DNA of 17,990 nucleotides from JAPLGE01 sp964355545 (GTDB lineage Bacteria; Bipolaricaulota; Bipolaricaulia; UBA7950; UBA9294), in the NCBI GenBank assembly GCA_964355545.1, contig CAYHEK010000029.1:1-17990 (forward strand). The letters run 5' to 3'. Each line of letters starts with the position of its first letter. Within the stretch, counting starts at the first letter, position 1. Of this stretch, positions 1 through 7,468 are shown in pieces. Made by a program: the position numbers and the translations under genes. The notes beneath the pieces were generated by a model. The model searched no databases. It worked only from the letters and a program-made list of their open reading frames with translations, and was not told where the DNA came from.

Positions 1-1258
1 GCCGCGCGACGGTGACGCGGACCTGGCTCACCTCGCGCTCGGTCGCCTTCTCCACATGGAGGGTGACCGGTCCCACCTGAACCGTGTCGCCGCTCTTCGG
101 CATCGCCTCCAGGTGGTGGAGGACGAGCCCGCTCACGGTGACCCCCTCGTCCTCGGGGAGGTCGATCGCCATCGCGCGCGAGAGTTGGTGGATTGGGGTG
201 TCCCCGTCGACGATCGCCTCGTCCGGCGAGACGCGCTTGATCAAGGTCATCGGCCGGTCGTACTCGTCCTCGATCTCGCCCACGATCTCCTCGAGGATGT
301 CCTCCAGGGTGACGACCCCCGCCATCCCGCCGAACTCGTCGATCACGATGGCGAGGTGGACGCGCGCTCGCTGCAATTCGCGGAGAAGGAGGTTGATCGG
401 CTTCGTCGTCGGGGTGTAGTGGACCGGTCGGAGGAGCGAGCGCAGGGTCTTCCCCGAGTCGTCCGGACAGGCGAGAAGGTCCTTCGCGTGGAGCGTCCCC
501 ACGACGTTGTCCTGGACGCGGTCGTAGACCGGGAAGCGCGAGTGGCCGTCGCGGCCGACGATCTCCCGCGCCTGGGCGAGCGGAGTGTGCGCCTCGATCA
601 TGCGCACCGTCGTCCGGGGGACCATCACCTGCTCCGCCGTAATCTCATCGAAGTCGAGGATGCGACGGATCATGTCGCTGTCCTCCTCGTGAAGGAGGCC
701 GGTCTTTTCGCTCGCGTCGAGCAGGGTCTCGATCTGTTCGTCGCTCACCTTCACCGGCTCCCGCTTGGACGGGTCCACCCCCACGAGCCGCAGGAGCCCG
801 GACGAGGCCTTCCGGAAGAGGAAGACGAGCGGGCCGATGGCGCGCGTCAGGAGGTAGACCGAGGTCACCGTCGCCAGGGCCACCCGCTCGGCGTTGTTCT
901 TGGCGAAGCTCTTCGGGGTGATCTCGCTGAAGAGGAGGAGGGAGACGGTCATCACCCCGGTCGCCACCAGGGCTACCTGGTACTCCTCCAGGCCGCCGCC
1001 GAGGAGGTCGACCGTGAGGAGCGTCATGACCGAGCTCGCCGCCACGTTGGTCAGGTTGTTAAGGACAAGGAGAGCCGTAATCGGGCGAGTCGGTTCCGCA
1101 AGTAAGAGGTCAAACGCGCGCCGCTTCTTGTGGTGAGCGTTCTTCAGGTAGACGAGCCGCTCGGCGGAGAGCGAGGTGATCGCGGTCTCCGCGCACGAGG
1201 AGTAGGCGGAACAGGCGATGAAGAAGACAAGGAGCGCGACTTGGACGCCGATGGACAA
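1..1258 (-). CDS. CNNM/CorC (HlyC-type) membrane protein with paired CBS domains, C-terminus cut by window edge
   Basis: I translated this frame by hand; it is open from a TTG at 1258 to the window edge (419 codons). Residues about 1-150 are a DUF21/CNNM membrane domain with 3-4 hydrophobic segments and the conserved stretches PIT..LV.NN..N and SEITPKS. Residues about 205-330 are two CBS motifs, with VMVPR, SRFPVYD and IDEFGGMAGVVTLEDILEE. From about 345 a CorC_HlyC accessory domain begins. Family members are linked to Mg2+/Co2+ efflux or resistance; the old haemolysin label is historical. The TTG start is chosen because an in-frame TGA lies four codons upstream, the next in-frame start is deep in the membrane domain, and AGGTG sits 8 nt upstream. 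The family is secure; the transported ion is not. Confidence 0.9.
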   Translation of the reverse strand, partial: MSIGVQVALLVFFIACSAYSSCAETAITSLSAERLVYLKNAHHKKRRAFDLLLAEPTRPITALLVLNNLTNVAASSVMTLLTVDLLGGGLEEYQVALVATGVMTVSLLLFSEITPKSFAKNNAERVALATVTSVYLLTRAIGPLVFLFRKASSGLLRLVGVDPSKREPVKVSDEQIETLLDASEKTGLLHEEDSDMIRRILDFDEITAEQVMVPRTTVRMIEAHTPLAQAREIVGRDGHSRFPVYDRVQDNVVGTLHAKDLLACPDDSGKTLRSLLRPVHYTPTTKPINLLLRELQRARVHLAIVIDEFGGMAGVVTLEDILEEIVGEIEDEYDRPMTLIKRVSPDEAIVDGDTPIHQLSRAMAIDLPEDEGVTVSGLVLHHLEAMPKSGDTVQVGPVTLHVEKATEREVSQVRVTVAR

Positions 1259-1279
1259 GCGAAGTTCACCTCACGCTTC

Positions 1280-1307
1280 ATTATAGGAGAGCGGGAGGGC
1301 GCTTCAA
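1280..1307 (-). promoter_or_regulatory. Sigma70-type promoter for the CNNM/CorC gene
   Basis: Read on the minus strand: TTGAAG (1307-1302), a 16-nt spacer, then a perfect TATAAT (1285-1280). The predicted transcript start near 1273 leaves a leader of only about 15 nt, just enough for the AGGTG ribosome site at 1271-1267. This spacing supports the TTG start at 1258. Confidence 0.65.
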
Positions 1308-1385
1308 CCGGCACCGGAGGAATAAACCACCCTTCCTCAATTCCCCCCTGCTTGACGCGACCGAAAGAGAGGGTGGACCTTTTGG

Positions 1386-2342
1386 TCAGGAGGCGCTCTC
1401 CGTGAAGAACCGCTCGAGATCGACGTTTCCCCCAGAGAGGATGACGCCGACGCGCTGGCCGGTTGCGTCGAGGGATCGGTCGAGGAGGGGGGCCACGGCG
1501 ACGGCGCTCGAGGGCTCGATCACGATCTTCATCCGCTCCCAGACAAAGCGCATCGCCTCGAGGATCGCCTCTTCCGAGACGCAAACGATGTCTGAGACCT
1601 CGGCCTTGATGACTTCAAAGTCGAGCTCGCCGAGGGTCGTGCGCAGGCCGTCGGCGATCGTGTTCGGGACGAGCTCGGTAACGCGCTTCCCCGTCACGAA
1701 GGAGCGGTAGGCGTCGTCCGCTCCGGCAGGCTCGCATCCGATCACGCGCGCGTTCGGGAGGAGGTGCCTCGCGGCGAGCGCCGTCCCCGAAAGGAGCCCG
1801 CCGCCTCCGACCGGCGCGAGGAGGAGGTCGAGGGGACCGACCTCCTCAATGAGCTCCCAGGCCGCGGTCCCCTGGCCGGCGATGACGTGGGGATCGTCGT
1901 GCGGATGGATGAAGACAGCACCGGTCTCCTGTATGAGCCGCGCCGTCGTCTCCTTGCGGCCGGCGAGGGTCGGCGGGCAGGGGACGACGGTCGCCCCGTA
2001 CCCCTCCGTCGCTCTTCGCTTGACAGGAACGGCATTCTCAGGCATGACGACCGTGGCGCGGACCCCCTGGAGGCTCGCCGCGAGGGCGAGGGCCTGGCCG
2101 TGGTTCCCGCTTGAGTGGGTGATCACTCCGCGGGAGCGCTCTTCTAGAGAGAGCGAGGCGACCGCGTTCGTCGCCCCGCGGAACTTGAAAGACCCCGTCC
2201 TCTGGAAGTTCTCGCACTTGAAGAGGACGGCCGCCCCCGACTCCCGGTCGACCGCACGGCACGTCATCACAGGTGTTCGGTGGGCGAGATCCACGATCCG
2301 CGCCCTCGCCGCGGCGACATCCTTCCGGGTAGGAACGTCCAT
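1386..2342 (-). CDS. PLP-dependent serine racemase / threonine-serine dehydratase-like enzyme
   Basis: 318-residue fold-type II PLP enzyme without the C-terminal ACT regulatory domain of biosynthetic IlvA. The Schiff-base lysine is K53 in SFKFRGA, the phosphate-binding glycine loop is GGGG 179-182, and the cofactor-ring motif is SGGN 303-306. Several stretches resemble eukaryotic serine racemase more than IlvA/TdcB: THSSGNHGQA (75-84), TIADGLRTT and VWERMKIVIEPSSAVAVA. Ser78 corresponds to the racemase base (human Ser84), which is Ala in the SAGN motif of E. coli dehydratases. E204, A208 and D210 match the spacing of the racemase divalent-metal site. It could racemise serine, deaminate L-serine/L-threonine, or do both. 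ATG start with AGGGG about 6 nt upstream. It lies 55 bp after the OFA carrier gene on the same strand and may be co-transcribed. Confidence 0.88.
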   Translation of the reverse strand: MDVPTRKDVAAARARIVDLAHRTPVMTCRAVDRESGAAVLFKCENFQRTGSFKFRGATNAVASLSLEERSRGVITHSSGNHGQALALAASLQGVRATVVMPENAVPVKRRATEGYGATVVPCPPTLAGRKETTARLIQETGAVFIHPHDDPHVIAGQGTAAWELIEEVGPLDLLLAPVGGGGLLSGTALAARHLLPNARVIGCEPAGADDAYRSFVTGKRVTELVPNTIADGLRTTLGELDFEVIKAEVSDIVCVSEEAILEAMRFVWERMKIVIEPSSAVAVAPLLDRSLDATGQRVGVILSGGNVDLERFFTESAS

Positions 2343-2397
2343 CTCAACCCCTGTGGAAGCCGCCAGGGCTGCTCCTGGCTGCGCCTCCCGACGACCT

Positions 2398-3645
2398 CTA
2401 GGCGGTCCGCGCCTTCGGCGGCTTCAAGCTGACGAGGGCCACGACCAGCCCGAGCGCGGCGAGGCCCATCACGGGAAGGAAGACTGCAAGATAGCTTCCC
2501 GTCAGGTCGCGGATCATGCCCGAGAGGACGCTCCCCAGGATCGCTCCGATCCCGTACGCGCTGAACACGATCCCGTAGTTCTTCGCGTAGTGCTTCGTCC
2601 CAAAGAAGGTCGCCGTCGCCGTCGGGGCGATGGCGAGCCAGCCGCCGAGGTTCAGGTAAAGGAGGCTGAAGGCGACGAAGTAGAGCGGGACACTCCCCTC
2701 TCCGAAGAAGTAGACGAGGGCCGCGGCGACGAGGATGAGGACGAAGGAGAGGGTCGCCGCGTACCGGGGGGTCAGCCGGTCGGTCAGCCAGCCGAAGAGC
2801 GGCCTTCCCAAGGCGTTCGGGATGGCGAAGACGGAGACGGCGAGCGTGGCGAGCGCGCTCGTGCACTGCGCCACCTCGGTCCCGCAGGGCTTGGCGATCC
2901 CGATCGCCATGAGGCCGGCGAGGCAACCGACGGTGAAGCAGCTCCACAGGGCGTAGAAGGCACCCCGCTTCACCATCTCGCCCCGGTCGAGCTCGACCCC
3001 GACGCAGGTCGCGGCCTTCCGCTTTCCCGGCTCACACCCGCGAGGAAGCCACCCCGCAGACGGGAAGCGAAGCGGAAGGGAGAGGAGGACGAGGAAGACG
3101 AGGAACGCCGCTCCGAGGATCGTGAACGTGCGAAGCGGACCCACGGAGGGGATGAGCGAGTCCATGATCGGAGCCATGATGAGGGCGGAAAGCCCGAATC
3201 CCATCACGGTCAGGCCGACGGCGAGCCCCTTGCGATCCGGGAACCACTTCCCAGAGACGGCGATCGGACAGCCGTACAGGACCCCAACGCCGCCCCCGCC
3301 GATCACCCCGTAGAGGAACGTCAAGACCCAGATGTTGGGCGAGAAGCCGGAGAGGATCCAGCCCGCGCCGACCAAGACCCCTCCAAGGACGCTCGTCTTG
3401 CGCGGCCCCCACTTCTCGATCAGAGGACCAGCGAGGGCCATGGCCACCGCGAACATGGCGAGGAAGACCATGAACGGAAGCCCAACCTCTGTTGCGCTGA
3501 TCCCCCAGAGCTTCTGAAGCGGCGGGCGAAAGACGCTAAACGCGTAGATCGCTCCAAGGCAGATGTTGATGAGAAGTCCCACCCCGACGAAGAGCCAGCG
3601 CACCCTCTCTCGTTCCAACCCATCTTTGCGCTCTTCCACGTTCAC
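2398..3645 (-). CDS. OFA-family major facilitator (monocarboxylate-type) transporter
   Basis: 415-residue, about 12-helix inner-membrane carrier. Helix 1 carries the OFA-like GAIYAFSVF (31-39). MFS motif A is GPLIEKWGPRK (73-83), repeated in the second half as LFGWLTDRLTPR (283-294). A cytoplasmic basic loop (about 201-228) separates the halves. The family includes OxlT (oxalate/formate) and YhjX-type pyruvate transporters. The helix-11 region (about 356-372) has no lysine where I recall OxlT's substrate lysine, so oxalate is unlikely. The position after acs suggests acetate, pyruvate, lactate or another small monocarboxylate, by inference only. The GTG at 3645 is preferred because GGGAGGGGAG lies just upstream; a second in-frame GTG two codons later is possible. 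Confidence 0.85.
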   Translation of the reverse strand: MNVEERKDGLERERVRWLFVGVGLLINICLGAIYAFSVFRPPLQKLWGISATEVGLPFMVFLAMFAVAMALAGPLIEKWGPRKTSVLGGVLVGAGWILSGFSPNIWVLTFLYGVIGGGGVGVLYGCPIAVSGKWFPDRKGLAVGLTVMGFGLSALIMAPIMDSLIPSVGPLRTFTILGAAFLVFLVLLSLPLRFPSAGWLPRGCEPGKRKAATCVGVELDRGEMVKRGAFYALWSCFTVGCLAGLMAIGIAKPCGTEVAQCTSALATLAVSVFAIPNALGRPLFGWLTDRLTPRYAATLSFVLILVAAALVYFFGEGSVPLYFVAFSLLYLNLGGWLAIAPTATATFFGTKHYAKNYGIVFSAYGIGAILGSVLSGMIRDLTGSYLAVFLPVMGLAALGLVVALVSLKPPKARTA

Positions 3646-3666
3646 TTTCTCCCCTCCCGAAAGAAG

Positions 3667-3690
3667 ACGGGGCGGCAGGTGCCGCCCCGT
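3667..3690 (-). terminator. Strong hairpin between acs and the OFA carrier gene
   Basis: Perfect 11-bp inverted repeat, ACGGGGCGGCA with TGCCGCCCCGT, separated by 2 nt (the terminal pairs must open to make the loop). On the minus strand it is followed by a pyrimidine-rich tract, CTTCTTTC. It starts about 50 bp after the acs stop and ends about 20 nt before the carrier start. It is likely an intrinsic terminator for acs, or a partial terminator that lowers carrier expression, since I found no convincing separate promoter for the carrier. Confidence 0.6.
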
Positions 3691-3739
3691 TCCTCACCCC
3701 TCACGCACGAGCAGGTACCATGCCCACCGATTGGCGCTC

Positions 3740-5698
3740 CTAGCCCTTGTAGCCGACCGCCTTCTTTAACTGATCGACGCTCTCCGGGTTCTGGAGCGTG
3801 GTCAGGTCGCCGACCGGCTCGTCGCGCACGAGCGCCTTGAGTACCCGGCGCATGATCTTGCCGCTGCGGGTCTTCGGGACGTCGTTCGCGAAGATGATCT
3901 CCTCCGGCCGGGCTGTGGGGCCGATGATCTTATCGACCGTCTTGATGAGTTCCTTGCGGATCTCGTCGGAGTGATCGACCCCAGCCTTCAGGAGGACGAA
4001 GGCGACCGGGACCTCACCCTTGAGGTCGTGCGGCTTGGAGACGACCGCGACCTCGCTCACCTTCTCGTTCTGGGCGAGGGCGCTCTCCACCTCCGCCGTG
4101 GCCAGGCGGTGCCCGGCGACGTTCATCACGTCGTCGACGCGGCCGGTAATGCGGAAGTTCCCCATCTCGTCCTTGCGGGCGCCGTCGCTCGTGTAGTAGC
4201 GCTTCGGGCCGTAGTCCCCGAAGTACTGGGTCTTGAACCGCTCCATGTCTCCGTAGATCCCGCGCGTCAAGGCCGGCGGGAAGGGGCTCGCGATCGAGAG
4301 GTAGCCGCCTTCACCGGGTGGAACGGGAGAGCCGCCCGCGTCGAGGACGTCGGCGATGATCCCCGGGAAGGCTCTCCCCGCGACCGTGGGGATGAACGGT
4401 CCGATTCCGGGGAGGCTGTTCACCATGGTCGCCCCGGTCTCGGTCTGCCACCAGGTGTCGATGATCGGACAGCGGCCGCCGCCGATCTTCTCGAAGTACC
4501 ACAGCCACGCGTCGAGGTTGATCGGCTCCCCCACCGTCCCGAGGAGCCGGAGCGAGCTGAGGTCGTACTTCTTTGGCCACTCGTCGCCCCACTTGACGAA
4601 CATGCGGATCGCGGTCGGCGCCGTGTAGAGTTGAGTGATCTTGTGCTTCTGGATGATCGCCCACATGCGACCGTAGTCGGGCGCATCCGGGGAGCCCTCG
4701 TACATCACGCTCGTGACCCCGTTCATCAGCGGGCCGTAGTTGATGTAGGTGTGGCCGGTGATCCAGCCGACGTCGGCCGTGCACCAGAAGATGTCGCCGT
4801 CGTGCAGGTCGAAGTCCCACTTCGCCGTGATGTAGGACTGGACGGCGTACCCCCCCGTCGTGTGCATGACGCCCTTGGGCTTCGCCGTCGTCCCGGAGGT
4901 GTAGAGGAGGAAGGAGAGGTCCTCGGCGTCAAGCTCCTCCGCCGGGCAGGCATCGGACGCCTTCGCCAGGAGGTCGTGGTACCAGAGGTCGCGGCCCGGC
5001 GTCATCGGCGCCTTGCCGTCGAGTCGCTTCACGACAACCACCTTGTTGATCGAGGTCCCTGGTACGGCCGCGTCGGCGTTTGCCTTCAGGTTGATCGCCT
5101 TGCCGCGACGCCAGTAGCCGTCCGCCGTGATGAGGACCTTCGCGCCGGCGTCGATCATCCGGTCGCGCAGGGAGTCCGGGCTGAACGCGGAGAAGACGAG
5201 GCTGTGCGGGGCCCCGATCCGGGCGCAGGCCTGCATGGCGACTACTGCCTCGGGGATCATGGGGAGGTAGATCCCGACGCGGTCACCCTTCTTCACCCCG
5301 AGGCCCTTAAGAGCATTCGCGAACTTGCACACCTGGCGGTGGAGCTCCTTGTACGTGACCTTCTGCGCCTTCTCTTCCACCGGCTCCGGCTCCCAGATGA
5401 GGGCGACCCGGTCCCCTCGCCCCTTCTCGAGCTGGCGGTCGAGGGAGTTGTAAGAGAGGTTCGTCTTCCCGCCCACGAACCACTTGTAGGCGTGCGGATG
5501 GAAGTCGTAGGCCTTCGTCCAGCGCTTGAACCAGTGGAGCTCCTCGGCGTGCTTCGCCCAAAACCCCTCGGGATCGGCCTTCGCCTTCTCGTAGACCGAC
5601 TCGTCCGAGACCCACGCGTGCTTCTTCATCGCGTCGCTTGGCCAGTACATGTTCTCCCGCGAAGGGTCCTTCTTCACCCACTTGATCGGTTCCGACAC
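3740..5698 (-). CDS. acs: Acetyl-CoA synthetase (acetate-CoA ligase, AMP-forming)
   Basis: 652-residue ANL-superfamily enzyme making acetyl-CoA from acetate, ATP and CoA through acetyl-AMP. The N-terminal domain includes WFVGGKTNLSYN (73-84). The nucleotide P-loop is YTSGTTAKPKG (266-276), the acetate-pocket motif is DTWWQTETG (414-422), the hinge region is GRVDDVMNVAGHR (519-531), and the catalytic, potentially acetyl-regulated lysine is K614 in KTRSGKIMRR. The length is normal for Acs. The frame is open upstream to an ATG at 5902, but those 68 residues are low-complexity and unlike Acs. The GTG at 5698 has GGAGGAAA upstream and lies about 30 nt after a predicted transcript start. Its promoter is divergent from that of the DUF502-accDA operon. 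Confidence 0.96.
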   Translation of the reverse strand: MSEPIKWVKKDPSRENMYWPSDAMKKHAWVSDESVYEKAKADPEGFWAKHAEELHWFKRWTKAYDFHPHAYKWFVGGKTNLSYNSLDRQLEKGRGDRVALIWEPEPVEEKAQKVTYKELHRQVCKFANALKGLGVKKGDRVGIYLPMIPEAVVAMQACARIGAPHSLVFSAFSPDSLRDRMIDAGAKVLITADGYWRRGKAINLKANADAAVPGTSINKVVVVKRLDGKAPMTPGRDLWYHDLLAKASDACPAEELDAEDLSFLLYTSGTTAKPKGVMHTTGGYAVQSYITAKWDFDLHDGDIFWCTADVGWITGHTYINYGPLMNGVTSVMYEGSPDAPDYGRMWAIIQKHKITQLYTAPTAIRMFVKWGDEWPKKYDLSSLRLLGTVGEPINLDAWLWYFEKIGGGRCPIIDTWWQTETGATMVNSLPGIGPFIPTVAGRAFPGIIADVLDAGGSPVPPGEGGYLSIASPFPPALTRGIYGDMERFKTQYFGDYGPKRYYTSDGARKDEMGNFRITGRVDDVMNVAGHRLATAEVESALAQNEKVSEVAVVSKPHDLKGEVPVAFVLLKAGVDHSDEIRKELIKTVDKIIGPTARPEEIIFANDVPKTRSGKIMRRVLKALVRDEPVGDLTTLQNPESVDQLKKAVGYKG

Positions 5699-5735
5699 GG
5701 CGTTTCCTCCTGTAACGGATGAGAGAGTTTCGCTG

Positions 5736-5764
5736 ATACTAGCCGAAGGGAAGGGTCTCTTCAA
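5736..5764 (-). promoter_or_regulatory. Sigma70-type promoter for acs
   Basis: Minus-strand TTGAAG (5764-5759), 17-nt spacer, TAGTAT (5741-5736). The transcript would start near 5729, about 30 nt before the GTG at 5698. This excludes the upstream ATG at 5902. The -35 box is identical to that of the CNNM promoter. Confidence 0.55.
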
Positions 5765-5789
5765 CGCCAGAGCGCGAGAAGGTCGAGCG

Positions 5790-5812
5790 CTCTCCCCTCG
5801 AGGAGGGGAGAG
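5790..5812. repeat. Intergenic palindrome between divergent acs and DUF502 genes
   Basis: A perfect 10-bp inverted repeat, CTCTCCCCTC / GAGGGGAGAG, around a 3-nt centre. It lies upstream of both divergent promoters, so it is not a terminator for either gene as drawn. It could be an operator or a dispersed palindromic element. Similar C/G-rich inverted repeats occur near 8423-8438 and 9668-9690. Confidence 0.5.
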
Positions 5813-5890
5813 GGCCTCACGGGGGAGGAAGCCGCAAGGACGAGCTACGAGACCCTCCTTTGGAAGAGTGTATGTCTCGCCGTGATCCGC

Positions 5891-5896
5891 TATAAT
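5891..5896 (+). promoter_or_regulatory. Candidate -10 box for the DUF502-accDA operon
   Basis: Perfect TATAAT about 34 nt upstream of the DUF502 start. The predicted transcript begins near 5903, before the GAGGAGAGG ribosome site. No good -35 hexamer is seen at normal spacing, so an activator may be needed or the site may be weak. Confidence 0.45.
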
Positions 5897-5929
5897 ACGC
5901 AATTATGGACATCGTCTCTCGAGGAGAGG

Positions 5930-6622
5930 ATGGCTAGTTTCTCGCTCCGGCGCCCCCTGCGCCGCCTGTGGGAGACCTTCCTCGGCGGGCTCGTCGTGAT
6001 CGTCCCCGTCGGGGCCACCCTCTACATCCTTTGGTTCCTCTATCGCTTGGTCGACGGGATGGTCGGGAGGACGACGCCGTTCGGCGAGATGCTCACCCGC
6101 GCCCTCGGCCGGTGGATCCCTGGCCTCGGGATCTACCTCACGGTGATCCTCGTCCTTTTGGCCGGCCTCGTGGCACGGAACGTCCTAGGGAAGGCCATCC
6201 AGCGCTACGTGGAAAGGATCTTCTTCTTCGTCCCCGGGGTGGGGAAGGTGTACTCGACCCTCAGGCAGCTGGCGAGCGCTCTCATGGACCGCGAGGCTCC
6301 CGCCTTTCAGAAGGTGGTCACGTTTGAGTACACGAAGGAGGGTCTGAACGTGATCGGGCTCGTGAGCAACGAAGACCTCGGGAAGCTCCAGGATGAAACG
6401 GGAGAAGAGCGCGTGATGGTCTACGTTCCCAAGGCCCCCAACCCCCTCTCGGGAACGATGCTCATCGTTCCGAAGAGGAAGCTCACCTACCTCGACATGC
6501 CCGTGGAGGACGCCCTCTCCCTTCTCCTGTCGAGCGGATCCGTCCTTCCCCCGAGCCTGAGGCGGGACGACAAGGCCAAGTCCCCGGGCGAGCCCGATCC
6601 CATCCGGCCAACGAAGGGGTGA
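5930..6622 (+). CDS. DUF502 family integral membrane protein
   Basis: 230 residues. After a basic N-terminus there are two hydrophobic segments (about 17-42 and 66-86). Then come the DUF502 hallmarks IFFFVPGVGKVYSTLRQ (97-113) and VYVPKAPNPLSGTMLIVP (164-181), in a beta-rich domain expected to sit at the membrane surface. The C-terminal 25 residues are charged and proline-rich. Its function is unknown. The ATG at 5930 is chosen over a GTG at 5882 because GAGGAG directly precedes it and the GTG would lie upstream of the -10 box. The gene ends 3 nt before accD, so it is co-transcribed with the carboxyltransferase genes. Confidence 0.85.
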   Translation: MASFSLRRPLRRLWETFLGGLVVIVPVGATLYILWFLYRLVDGMVGRTTPFGEMLTRALGRWIPGLGIYLTVILVLLAGLVARNVLGKAIQRYVERIFFFVPGVGKVYSTLRQLASALMDREAPAFQKVVTFEYTKEGLNVIGLVSNEDLGKLQDETGEERVMVYVPKAPNPLSGTMLIVPKRKLTYLDMPVEDALSLLLSSGSVLPPSLRRDDKAKSPGEPDPIRPTKG

Positions 6623-6625
6623 CGT

Positions 6626-7468
6626 ATGGCGATCTTCAAGGACAAGCACTACCTGCGCGTCAACCTGGAGAAGGACGCGGACGAGAGCCTGTGGATGCGC
6701 TGTAAGTCGTGCGGGGAGCTTGTCTTCAAGCGCCGCGTCCGCGAGAACAACAACATCTGCCCCCGCTGCGGGGAGTACTTCTTCCTCACCGCGCGGGAGC
6801 GGATCGAATCGCTGATCGACGAGGGGACGTTCGAGGACATCTCCGAGCCGATCGTTGACGCCGACCCCTTGGGCTTCCAGGACACGAAGCCCTACCTCGC
6901 GCGGATTGAGGAGGCGCAGGAGAAGACGGGTCTTGCGAGCGCGATCCTCGTCGGAAGCGCGACGATCGCCAAGATCCCGGTCGTGATCGCCGTGATGGAC
7001 TTCCGCTTCATCGGCGGGAGCATGGGGTCGGTGATGGGTGAGCAGATCTGCCACGCGATGGAGGAGGCGATCAAAAGGCGGCGTCCGTTCGTCCTCGTCT
7101 CCTCGTCCGGCGGGGCGCGGATCCAGGAGGGGATCTTCTCCCTCCTCCAGATGGCGAAGACGGCCGCGGTGCGCGCCCGCCTCGCCGACGAGCGCCTCCC
7201 CTTCCTCTCCATCATGACCTACCCCACGACCGCCGGCGTCCAGGCCTCGATCGCAAGCCTGGGCGACGTGATCATCGCCGAGAAGGGCGCGATGATCGGA
7301 TTCGCCGGGCCGCGGGTGATCCAGATGACGATCTCCGAACAGCTTCCGGCGAACTACCAGACCGACTCGTTCGCCTTCCAGCACGGGTTCATCGACCGCG
7401 TGGTGAATCGGGAGGACCTGCGCGAGGAGCTCGGGAAGGTCCTTTGCTTCTTCGTGGAGGCGCGATGA
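6626..7468 (+). CDS. accD: Acetyl-CoA carboxylase carboxyltransferase subunit beta
   Basis: 280 residues. An N-terminal four-cysteine zinc ribbon (C26, C29, C45, C48) is followed by the crotonase-fold carboxyltransferase domain. Visible motifs are MDFRFIGGSMGSVMGE (124-139) and SSSGGARIQEG (159-169). With AccA it forms the alpha2-beta2 enzyme that moves CO2 from biotin on AccB to acetyl-CoA, giving malonyl-CoA. The ATG follows GGGGTGA, which overlaps the DUF502 stop. The gene ends in an ATGA overlap with accA, a classic sign of translational coupling and equal dosage. accB and accC are not in the window. Confidence 0.97.
   Translation: MAIFKDKHYLRVNLEKDADESLWMRCKSCGELVFKRRVRENNNICPRCGEYFFLTARERIESLIDEGTFEDISEPIVDADPLGFQDTKPYLARIEEAQEKTGLASAILVGSATIAKIPVVIAVMDFRFIGGSMGSVMGEQICHAMEEAIKRRRPFVLVSSSGGARIQEGIFSLLQMAKTAAVRARLADERLPFLSIMTYPTTAGVQASIASLGDVIIAEKGAMIGFAGPRVIQMTISEQLPANYQTDSFAFQHGFIDRVVNREDLREELGKVLCFFVEAR

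Noticed and set aside
1372..1392. Small hairpin GACC-TTTT-GGTC after the PLP enzyme gene
   Set aside because: Four to five base pairs without a convincing U-tract; too weak to call a terminator.
2362..2379. Hairpin GCCAGG / CCTGGC between the OFA carrier and PLP enzyme genes
   Set aside because: Only 6 bp with a 6-nt loop and no T-run on either strand, so not reported as a terminator.
1849..3840. 663-codon plus-strand open frame opposite the PLP enzyme and OFA carrier
   Set aside because: It spans two well-supported minus-strand genes and their gap, and its translation is low-complexity Arg/Glu/Asp repeats without family features.
3971..5722. 583-codon plus-strand open frame opposite acs
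   Set aside because: It mirrors a clear acetyl-CoA synthetase. Its protein is Arg/Val/Asp/His-rich with no domain, as expected for antisense of a GC-rich gene.
5699..5902. N-terminal extension of acs to an ATG at 5902
   Set aside because: The predicted promoter (5736-5764) lies inside it, the residues do not resemble Acs, and the GTG at 5698 has a strong ribosome site.
6185..7384. 399-codon minus-strand frame opposite DUF502 and accD
   Set aside because: It runs across the junction of two coupled plus-strand genes, is His/Arg/Asp-rich and has no ribosome site or domain.
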